The notes under the pieces are model-generated. The model was not told where the DNA came from, ran no database searches, and saw nothing but the letters and a program-made list of their open reading frames with translations. Position numbers and translations under genes: made by a program. Positions 1-4,531 of a stretch of DNA of 6,948 nt are shown one piece after another (within the stretch, counting starts at the first letter, position 1; every line of letters starts with the position of its first letter). The DNA lies in NCBI GenBank assembly GCA_023426275.1, contig JAFABC010000140.1:1-6948 (forward strand). Direction: 5' to 3'. Source of the DNA: Pseudomonadota bacterium. Its GTDB lineage: Bacteria; Desulfobacterota; Desulfovibrionia; Desulfovibrionales; Desulfovibrionaceae.

Positions 1-7
1 GCATCAA

Positions 8-36
8 GGGGGTCCAGGGGGGATTATCCCCCCCGG
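8..36 (-). terminator. G6/C6 hairpin downstream of fliQ, likely transcription terminator
   Basis: Bases 17-22 (six G) and 28-33 (six C, in a run of seven to 34) form a GC-only stem around the loop ATTAT (23-27). Read on the minus strand, the direction of fliQ transcription, the hairpin lies about 30 nt past the fliQ stop codon. It is followed by TGGA, then CCCCC, then TTGATGC. There is no U-tract, so it is not a textbook intrinsic terminator. The position at the end of the flagellar unit and the similar hairpins after topA support a termination or 3'-end stabilising role. The second C5 run (complement of 8-12) could compete with the C6 arm for the same G-run. Confidence 0.55.
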
Positions 37-64
37 CCGCCGGAGGCCTCTTCTCTTCCCTTCT

Positions 65-334
65 CTAGCGCAGGTAGGTGGGAATGTTCATGAAAAGTTC
101 CCGCGTGAAATTGATCATCTTGTCCATCATCCAGGGGAAGGCCAGCAGCAGGGCGATGAACATGGACAGGATCTTGGGCACGAAGGTCAGGGTCATTTCC
201 TGAATCTGCGTGGCCGCCTGCAGCACGGAGATGAACACGCCCACCACCAGCGAGACGCCGAGCATGGGCAGGGCCAGGAAAAGCGCCGTTTCGATGGCCT
301 GCCGGGACAGGGCCACGACCATGTCGGGTGTCAT
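65..334 (-). CDS. fliQ: Flagellar biosynthetic protein FliQ
   Basis: FliQ is a small inner-membrane protein of the flagellar type III export gate, which it builds with FliP and FliR at the centre of the basal body. The 89-residue product has the usual family length and two hydrophobic helices, roughly residues 16-38 and 51-70. The conserved loop between them, QAATQIQEMTLTFVPKI (39-55), identifies the family. The start is ATG at 334, preceded by a strong Shine-Dalgarno AAGGAG (343-348) with 8 nt spacing; the stop is TAG. It lies 45 nt after fliP and is the last gene of the unit here. fliR, its usual partner and often its neighbour, does not follow within the 64 nt left before the window ends, where a hairpin sits instead. 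Confidence 0.96.
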   Translation of the reverse strand: MTPDMVVALSRQAIETALFLALPMLGVSLVVGVFISVLQAATQIQEMTLTFVPKILSMFIALLLAFPWMMDKMINFTRELFMNIPTYLR

Positions 335-379
335 GGCGATCGCTCCTTATGAAGTGCGTTGCAACGGGTTCGGGGCCCG

Positions 380-1219
380 TCAGGTGGCGAACGAATTGAC
401 GAGCGAGCCCACCATGAGCCCCCAGCCGTCCACCAGCACGAACAGCAGCAGCTTGAACGGCATGGAAATGGTGGCCGGCGGCAGCATCATCATGCCCATG
501 GCCAGCAGGATGCTGGAGATGACCATATCCAGAATGAGAAAGGGAATATAGATGAGAAAGCCGATGGTGAAGGCCGTCTTGAGCTCGCTGATCATGAATC
601 CCGCCGCCAGCATGGTGGTCGGCACTTCCGACTTGTCCTTGGGCCGCTGCATCTTGGTCACGGTGTAAAAGACCGACAGATCCTTTTCCCGGGTGTGTTT
701 GAAGAGAAACTCGCGCAGCGGCGATTCGGCCTTTTGGAGGGCCTCGGTAAAGCCGATCTGCTCCTCCAGGTAGGGGTGCAGGGCGTCGTCGTAGATGGCC
801 TTGCCCGTGGGGTACATGATGACGGCGGTCAGGAAGATGGCCAGACTGGCCAGAATCTGCGTCGGCGGCACCTGCGGCACGCCCATGGCCTGGCGCAGGA
901 AGGAAAACACGATGATGATCCGGGTAAACGAGGTCACCGTCAGCACGAACGAGGGCGCCAGGGACAGGACGGTCAGGGCGAACAGGATTTCGAGCAGCGT
1001 GGACACGCGTTCGGGCGTGGCCACGCCGCCGGCCAGATTGAGGCTCAGCGTCGGCGCGTCCTGGGCCAGGGCCGGCGCGGCGAAAAGAAGGAGCAGGACG
1101 ACGGCGGAAAGAACAACGGTGGCGCGGCTAGGTCGAGGATGCGGAGTCGTCGCCGCCCGGGGACGGGCGGGTTTTGGCGGCAAGCGTCGCGGCGAAGCCT
1201 GAAGGCGGATCGTGGTCAT
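380..1219 (-). CDS. fliP: Flagellar biosynthetic protein FliP, with long basic leader
   Basis: FliP is the main membrane subunit of the flagellar export gate, assembling with FliQ and FliR into the channel for rod, hook and filament subunits. The 279-residue reading has a Pro/Arg-rich stretch (1-32), a hydrophobic signal-peptide core (33-50) and a likely signal peptidase I site after ALA (50-52). The mature protein carries the family blocks SFTRIIIVFSFLRQAMG, PPTQILASLAIFLTAVIM, FMISELKTAFTIGF and LAMGMMMLPP. I chose the ATG at 1219 because GAGGA lies 11 nt upstream and no closer ATG exists in frame. An in-frame ATG at 1270 would lengthen it by 17 residues and a TTG at 1183 would shorten it by 12. 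Every option leaves the coding region overlapping the end of fliO. The n-region is much longer than in a typical FliP signal peptide. Family identity is certain; the exact start is less so. Confidence 0.93.
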   Translation of the reverse strand: MTTIRLQASPRRLPPKPARPRAATTPHPRPSRATVVLSAVVLLLLFAAPALAQDAPTLSLNLAGGVATPERVSTLLEILFALTVLSLAPSFVLTVTSFTRIIIVFSFLRQAMGVPQVPPTQILASLAIFLTAVIMYPTGKAIYDDALHPYLEEQIGFTEALQKAESPLREFLFKHTREKDLSVFYTVTKMQRPKDKSEVPTTMLAAGFMISELKTAFTIGFLIYIPFLILDMVISSILLAMGMMMLPPATISMPFKLLLFVLVDGWGLMVGSLVNSFAT

Positions 1220-1541
1220 GGTCGGCGGTTTCCTCGGTGAGCAAGGTGATGGTTTGATCGGTGACGCCAAGCACCAGATGTTTATGCATGAACCGGACCA
1301 CGATGATATTCTTGCGGGGGCCGAGACTCAGGCTGGATTCCAGGCGCAGCAGCCCGCCCCGGCCGACCGGGCCGAGGCCGAATTTGGAGCCGTAGCGGCG
1401 TAGCAGCCAGTAGGCGGCGAAAATAAAAAGCAGAATGGCCAGCAGCGCCACGGCCATGTGCACGGCCGTGCCGGCCAGCCCGTAGTCGGCCAGCGGCGGG
1501 GCGGCCAGGGGCGCGGCCAGCGGGGTTGCGGGATCAGGCAA
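1128..1541 (-). CDS. fliO: Flagellar assembly protein FliO
   Basis: FliO is a small, poorly conserved membrane protein that helps FliP assemble and remain stable in the flagellar export gate. The 137-residue product has a short Ala/Pro-rich N-terminus, one transmembrane helix (about 29-47), a basic edge (LLRRYGSKFG) and a FliO-type cytoplasmic domain (about 60-104) with SLSLGPRKNIIVVR and KHLVLGVT. The last 30 residues are low-complexity (Pro, Ala, Asp, Ser) and are encoded by the 92 nt shared with fliP. The start is taken as TTG at 1541, which overlaps the fliN stop as TTGCCTGA and implies translational coupling. Shine-Dalgarno support is weak (GAAG). An in-frame GTG at 1463 and ATG at 1457 lie just before the membrane helix and would remove the N-terminal segment. 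Identity rests on domain shape plus position between fliN and fliP. Confidence 0.85.
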   Translation of the reverse strand: MPDPATPLAAPLAAPPLADYGLAGTAVHMAVALLAILLFIFAAYWLLRRYGSKFGLGPVGRGGLLRLESSLSLGPRKNIIVVRFMHKHLVLGVTDQTITLLTEETADHDHDPPSGFAATLAAKTRPSPGGDDSASST

Positions 1542-2118
1542 GCTGCTTCACCCGTTCGATGGGGCTGATGATGTCGGTCAGGCGCACGCCGAATTTTTCG
1601 TTGATGACCACGGCCTCGCCCCGGGCCACCAGCTTGCCGTTGACGTAGATTTCCAGGGGTTCGCCGGCCAGCTTGTTGAGCTCGATGACCGAGCCCTGGC
1701 CCAGTTGCAGCAGTTCGTTGATGAGCAGCTTGGTGCGGCCGAGTTCGGCCGAGACGTCGAGGGGGATGTCCAGGATGAAGTCGAGGTCGCGCCGGACGTT
1801 TTCCGGGCGCGGGGCCTTGGCCTCCTGCGTCAAATTCTTGAACTGGGCCGAGGCGCTTTGCCGCGACAGGGCTTCCTGGTCGCGTTCGCGCTTGATGGAC
1901 TGTTCTTCCTCGTCGGCCAGGGCGGCGGCCCATTCGGCGGCCAGGGCGTCGTCACCCCCACCGCCGCCGCCTCCGCCGCCTCCCCCGCCGCCGCCGGCGG
2001 GCTGGTCGAAAAGGGCGTCGATGTCGGATTGGGACGCCGGCTTGTCGTCGTCCTGGTCTTCCAGGGCGGCGGCCCATTCGGCGGCCAGCTTGTCCTGATC
2101 GATGTCGTCGGGAGCCAT
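1534..2118 (-). CDS. fliN: Flagellar motor switch protein FliN with extended, repeat-containing N-terminus
   Basis: FliN forms the lower part of the cytoplasmic C-ring with FliM, helping set rotation direction and docking the export ATPase complex. The C-terminal 85 residues (about 108-194) are the SpoA/FliN domain, with LDIPLDVSAELGRTK, LLQLGQGSVIELNK, PLEIYVNGKLVARGEAVV and FGVRLTDIISP. The N-terminal part is unusual: LAAEWAAAL occurs at 11-19 and again at 59-67, encoded by an identical 28-nt sequence. SQSDIDALFD (29-38) resembles the CheY-binding N-terminal motif of FliM and FliY. Fourteen consecutive glycines occupy 42-55. At 194 residues it is longer than the enterobacterial FliN of about 137. 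ATG at 2118 has the Shine-Dalgarno GAAGGA (2125-2130) 6 nt upstream. It follows fliL by 22 nt and its stop overlaps the fliO start. Confidence 0.95.
   Translation of the reverse strand: MAPDDIDQDKLAAEWAAALEDQDDDKPASQSDIDALFDQPAGGGGGGGGGGGGGGDDALAAEWAAALADEEEQSIKRERDQEALSRQSASAQFKNLTQEAKAPRPENVRRDLDFILDIPLDVSAELGRTKLLINELLQLGQGSVIELNKLAGEPLEIYVNGKLVARGEAVVINEKFGVRLTDIISPIERVKQLA
1917..1944 (-). repeat. 28-nt perfect direct repeat in fliN, copy 2
   Basis: This stretch is identical over 28 nt to 2061-2088 and lies 144 nt (48 codons) away in the same frame. It encodes the second LAAEWAAAL motif of FliN (residues 59-67). The identity includes synonymous positions, which favours recent duplication or gene conversion over selection on the protein alone, although strong GC codon bias contributes. 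Confidence 0.9.
1954..1995 (-). repeat. Glycine-codon tract (14 GGN codons) in fliN
   Basis: Fourteen consecutive glycine codons encode FliN residues 42-55. Third positions are mixed (C, T, A, G), so this is not a pure microsatellite. Slippage by codon units would change linker length without breaking the frame. The tract separates the CheY-binding-like motif from the second LAAEWAAAL copy and is probably a flexible linker. Confidence 0.9.
2061..2088 (-). repeat. 28-nt perfect direct repeat in fliN, copy 1
   Basis: This is the first copy of the 28-nt repeat also found at 1917-1944. It encodes LAAEWAAAL at FliN residues 11-19. Both copies are followed by an acidic stretch (EDQDDD after the first, ADEEE after the second), so the protein-level repeat extends slightly past the exact DNA repeat. 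Confidence 0.9.
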
Positions 2119-2140
2119 GCAGTGTCCTTCGCCGTGGCGC

Positions 2141-2722
2141 TTATTGGATGACGAAATCCGTGAAATAGACCCGGGCCACCTTGGCCTGTCCCAGGGCCTG
2201 ATTGAGCCGATCGACGATTTCCTTGCGCAGCAGGATCTTGCCTTCGAGCGTGCTCAGTTCCTGCGAGGTCTTGGACGACAGCAGCATGAGCAGCGCGTCG
2301 CGGATCTTGGCCTTGTTGGCGTCGAGGAGTTCCGGGTTGCCCGTCATTTCCACGTCGAGCACGATCTTGAGGTAGCGCCGTGCACTGGGGTCGGCCAGAT
2401 TGACCACAAAGGGGTCCAGGGCCACGTTGTTGGATGGGGCCTTGTCCTTGCCGCCATGGCCGCCCTTGGCCTCGCCGTGGCCGCTCGGGGCGGCGTGTTC
2501 CTCGGCCGGCGGGGCCTGGGCCTCCTCGGCCTTGGGCGCTTCGGCCTTCTGCTCCGTCGCGGCCGGCGCTTCGGCCGCGGGCGCGGCGGGCTTGGAGGCG
2601 AAGAATTTCAGATAGGCGAAGTAGCCGCCGCCGCCGAGCACCAGCAGCAACACCACGAGGATGACGTATTTGAGGAAGCCGGATTTCTTTTTGCCTTCGG
2701 GGGCTTCGGGGGCGTCTGCCAT
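2141..2722 (-). CDS. fliL: Flagellar basal body-associated protein FliL
   Basis: FliL is a single-pass inner-membrane protein near the basal body that interacts with the MotAB stators and supports torque, especially under load. The 193-residue product has a short basic N-terminus (KKK at 11-13), one transmembrane helix (about 17-38, VILVVLLLVLGGGG), an Ala/Pro/Glu linker (about 42-98) with a His/Gly-rich part (HAAPSGHGEAKGGHGG), and a periplasmic FliL domain (about 99-193). Diagnostic features are LDPFVVNLADPSARRYLKI, the long helical segment IRDALLMLLSSKT, and the ending VYFTDFVIQ. ATG at 2722 has GGGAG (2729-2733) 6 nt upstream; the stop is TAA. It lies 27 nt downstream of the YggS-family gene and 22 nt upstream of fliN, and is the first flagellar gene of the unit. 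I saw no convincing sigma-54 or sigma-28 promoter just upstream. Confidence 0.95.
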   Translation of the reverse strand: MADAPEAPEGKKKSGFLKYVILVVLLLVLGGGGYFAYLKFFASKPAAPAAEAPAATEQKAEAPKAEEAQAPPAEEHAAPSGHGEAKGGHGGKDKAPSNNVALDPFVVNLADPSARRYLKIVLDVEMTGNPELLDANKAKIRDALLMLLSSKTSQELSTLEGKILLRKEIVDRLNQALGQAKVARVYFTDFVIQ

Positions 2723-2749
2723 GCTTTTCTCCCGACGTCGGCGTCGCGC

Positions 2750-3442
2750 CTAACGCTGTCTTGGGCCGAACAGATCGGTGCCCACGCGCACGTGGGTGGC
2801 CCCTTCCATGATGGCGGTCTCGAAGTCGCCGCTCATGCCCATGGACAGCATGGGCAGGGGGGCGCCGAGGCGCGTGGCCAGGGCGTCGCGCAGTTCCCGC
2901 AGGGCGGCAAAGGCCGGGCGCGCGCCCTCCGGGTCGTCAAAAACCGGCGGAATGACCATCAGCCCCTTGAGCGCCAGTTCCGGCATGGCCGCCACGGTCT
3001 CGGCCAGTTCCGGCAGGGCGTCCGGGGACACGCCGGATTTCTGCGTTTCGCCGGCCACATTGACCTGCAGGCAGACTTCCTGGGTCAGGCCGGCCTCCCG
3101 GTTTCGCTTTTGCAATACCCGGGCCAGTTCCACATTGTCCAGGGTGTGGATGCAGGCGAAGCGTCCCACGGCCAATTTGGCCTTGTTGCGCTGCAAATGG
3201 CCGATGAAATGCCAGGTCAGGCCGGCCGGGGCGGCCTCCATCTTGGGCAGGGCCTCCTGGATGTAGGATTCGCCGAACAGGCGCTGGCCACAGGCGGCCA
3301 GCGCCGCCACTTCGGCGGCGTCATGCAGTTTGGACACGGCCACGAGCGTCACGGTCGCCGGGTCGCGGCCGCAGGCGGCGCAGGCCGAGGCGATGCGCTC
3401 CCTGACCCGGGCCAGACGGCTGGCGGCGAGATCGTCTGTCAA
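2750..3442 (-). CDS. yggS: YggS/PLPBP-family pyridoxal phosphate homeostasis protein
   Basis: Members of this family bind pyridoxal 5'-phosphate on a single TIM barrel related to alanine racemase but have no clear enzymatic activity. They act in vitamin B6 and amino/keto-acid homeostasis in the cytoplasm. The 230-residue length is typical. Visible hallmarks are the PLP lysine in LVAVSK (K38), FGESYIQE (56-63, usually GENYVQE), WHFIGHLQRNK (77-87), LQVNVAGETQKSG, GLMVIPP, and the phosphate-binding end SMGMSGDFETAI (200-211) with HVRVGTDLFGPR. The start is TTG at 3442, chosen because GGAGG (3450-3454) lies 7 nt upstream and the N-terminal length fits the family. It is 25 nt after era and 27 nt before fliL. 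The symbol follows the E. coli name. Confidence 0.95.
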   Translation of the reverse strand: MTDDLAASRLARVRERIASACAACGRDPATVTLVAVSKLHDAAEVAALAACGQRLFGESYIQEALPKMEAAPAGLTWHFIGHLQRNKAKLAVGRFACIHTLDNVELARVLQKRNREAGLTQEVCLQVNVAGETQKSGVSPDALPELAETVAAMPELALKGLMVIPPVFDDPEGARPAFAALRELRDALATRLGAPLPMLSMGMSGDFETAIMEGATHVRVGTDLFGPRQR

Positions 3443-3449
3443 AGCGGTT

Positions 3450-3454
3450 CCTCC
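3450..3454 (-). promoter_or_regulatory. Shine-Dalgarno that fixes the TTG start of yggS
   Basis: GGAGG on the minus strand, within TGGAGGAACCGCT, sits 7 nt before TTG at 3442. It is the strongest such site in the operon and is the main reason for accepting a TTG start. Confidence 0.75.
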
Positions 3455-3467
3455 AGGCGGGTCCGGG

Positions 3468-4385
3468 CTATTCCCCGAGGCCCAGTTCGCGCAGCAGGGC
3501 CGGATCGTCGGCCCAGCCCGGCCGCACCTTGACCCACAGTTCCAAAAAGACCTTTTGCCCGAGCATCTCTTCGATTTCCAGGCGGGCCTGCCGGCCGATC
3601 TCCTTGATGCGGGCCCCGCCCTTGCCGATGACCATGGGCTTGTGGCTTTCGCGTCCGACCAGGATGGAGGCCTGGATCTTGATGAGTCCGGGTTTGGACG
3701 TCTCGTCCCAGTTGTCCACGCTGACGGCCGTGGAATAGGGCAGTTCCTCGCCCAGGGCCAAAAAGAGTTTTTCCCGCACGATCTCCCCGGCCAGAAACCG
3801 CACCGGCGCCGTGGACACCTCGTCGGGATCGTACTGGTGCGGCCCCTCGGGCAGCCGGGACAGCAGCCCGGCCAGCAGGGCGTCGGTGCCCTGGCCGGTC
3901 ATGGCGCTGATGGGAAAGGCCTCGGCCTCGGGCAGGGCCTCGCCGATGGCCGAAAGCAGCGGCAGCAGCTTGGCCTTTTCGCGGATGAGGTCGCACTTGT
4001 TGAGCGCCACCACCACGGGCGTGTCCTGGGTGCCCAGGGCCCTGACGATGGGCCGCAGCTCGGTGGTCAGCGCGCCGGGACGGCGCACGGCCTGGGCCGC
4101 GTCCAAAAGGACCAGCACCACGTCGGCCTGGCCCAGGGCGGCGTAGGCGCTGCGCAGCAAAAGCGGGGCAATGCCTTTTTTTTGCCGGTGCAGGCCCGGG
4201 GTGTCGAGGAAGACGATTTGCGCGTCGCCCTCGGTCAGGATGCCGCTGATGCTGTTGCGGGTGGTTTGCGGTTTGGGAGAGACGATGGATACTTTCTGGC
4301 CGATCAGGTGGTTAAGCAGGGTGGACTTGCCGGCGTTGGTCGGGCCGAGCATGACCACATGGCCGAAATGTTGCGTACGCTCCAA
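3468..4385 (-). CDS. era: GTPase Era, ribosome small-subunit assembly factor
   Basis: Era is an essential GTPase that binds the 3' end of 16S rRNA and assists 30S maturation at the inner face of the membrane. The 305-residue product has all G motifs: G1 GPTNAGKS (14-21), G2 around TTRNS (41-45), G3 DTPG (61-64), G4 NKCD (129-132) and G5 ISA (159-161). A C-terminal KH domain carries MVIGKGGARIKEIG (251-264) and the late motif VFLELWVKVRPGW. The open frame extends upstream to a TTG at 4490, but I chose TTG at 4385. GGGAG lies 6 nt before it, the product then matches the usual length of about 300, and the extra 35 residues would be Arg-rich and unlike the family. The P-loop has Pro-Thr and Ala where many Era proteins have Arg-Pro and Val. 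It is first in the minus-strand unit and divergent from topA. Confidence 0.96.
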   Translation of the reverse strand: MERTQHFGHVVMLGPTNAGKSTLLNHLIGQKVSIVSPKPQTTRNSISGILTEGDAQIVFLDTPGLHRQKKGIAPLLLRSAYAALGQADVVLVLLDAAQAVRRPGALTTELRPIVRALGTQDTPVVVALNKCDLIREKAKLLPLLSAIGEALPEAEAFPISAMTGQGTDALLAGLLSRLPEGPHQYDPDEVSTAPVRFLAGEIVREKLFLALGEELPYSTAVSVDNWDETSKPGLIKIQASILVGRESHKPMVIGKGGARIKEIGRQARLEIEEMLGQKVFLELWVKVRPGWADDPALLRELGLGE

Positions 4386-4391
4386 GGACGT

Positions 4392-4396
4392 CTCCC
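4392..4396 (-). promoter_or_regulatory. Shine-Dalgarno that fixes the TTG start of era
   Basis: GGGAG on the minus strand lies 6 nt before TTG at 4385. The TTG at 4490 upstream has no comparable site. The 4400-4417 palindrome ends 3 nt before this site on the transcript, so a hairpin there would sit right next to the ribosome-binding region. Confidence 0.7.
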
Positions 4397-4399
4397 GGA

Positions 4400-4417
4400 C
4401 GGCCCGCCGGCGGGCCG
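4400..4417. repeat. 18-nt perfect GC palindrome in the era/topA intergenic region
   Basis: CGGCCCGCCGGCGGGCCG is its own reverse complement and can fold as a 7-bp stem with a CCGG loop. Read on the plus strand it is followed by CGTTTTCTTTT, which looks like an intrinsic terminator pointing toward topA. It would stop antisense transcription coming out of era. Read on the minus strand it lies in the era leader, just upstream of the Shine-Dalgarno. A protein-binding site is also possible. Confidence 0.6.
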
Positions 4418-4493
4418 CGTTTTCTTTTATGAGAAAGTCATACGGTTGCGGCGAAAAGCAAGGAGTAGCCCGGCGGCAAACAAACGGCAACCC

Positions 4494-4522
4494 TTGCCTT
4501 GGCCCCCCGGGGTGGCTATAGC
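4494..4522 (+). promoter_or_regulatory. Candidate sigma-70-type promoter for topA
   Basis: TTGCCT (4494-4499) and TATAGC (4517-4522) each match the consensus at four of six positions and are 17 nt apart. Transcription would be expected to start about 4529, only a few nt before the topA ATG at 4532, giving a leaderless or nearly leaderless mRNA. No Shine-Dalgarno is seen at normal distance (nearest G-rich GGTGG, 4511-4515, is 16 nt away), which fits that idea. The spacer is extremely GC-rich. The call is by eye only. Confidence 0.4.
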
Positions 4523-4531
4523 ACGCCTGCC

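Larger units (their letters stand above)
4386..4531. promoter_or_regulatory. Divergent intergenic region between era and topA
   Basis: These 146 nt must hold the topA promoter and most likely the promoter of the minus-strand era-to-fliQ unit. It contains the 4400-4417 palindrome, an AT-richer patch (4418-4440), an inverted repeat GGCAA-CCC-TTGCC (4486-4498) and a C6G4 stretch (4503-4512). For era I found no convincing -35/-10 pair. TTGCTT is followed by TATGAC with a spacer of only 13 nt, and CATAAA, the best -10 candidate, has no good -35 at 17 nt. Confidence 0.6.

Noticed and set aside
1220..1270. Longer fliP start at ATG 1270
   Set aside because: It would lengthen an already excessive leader and increase the overlap with the conserved FliO domain, and the ATG at 1219 has an acceptable GAGGA upstream.
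2781..2796. Inverted repeat CCCACG-CGCA-CGTGGG
   Set aside because: It lies within the codons of the conserved HVRVGT segment of the YggS-family gene, so coding constraint explains it.
2770..2800. Possible sigma-54 promoter (minus strand GTGGGCACCGATCTGTTC) upstream of fliL
   Set aside because: The -12 element TTGC is absent and the GG/GC spacing does not fit. The bases encode the conserved YggS C-terminus (VRVGTDLFG).
2102..3532. A 476-codon plus-strand open frame across fliL and yggS
   Set aside because: It is antisense to two well-supported genes, Gly/His/Gln-rich, crosses their boundaries and has no family features. It is a typical shadow frame in GC-rich DNA.
4386..4490. Upstream extension of era to a TTG at 4490, adding 35 residues
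   Set aside because: The extension is Arg/Ala-rich, crosses the 18-nt palindrome, lacks a Shine-Dalgarno at its start, and makes the protein longer than the family. TTG at 4385 has a well-placed GGGAG.
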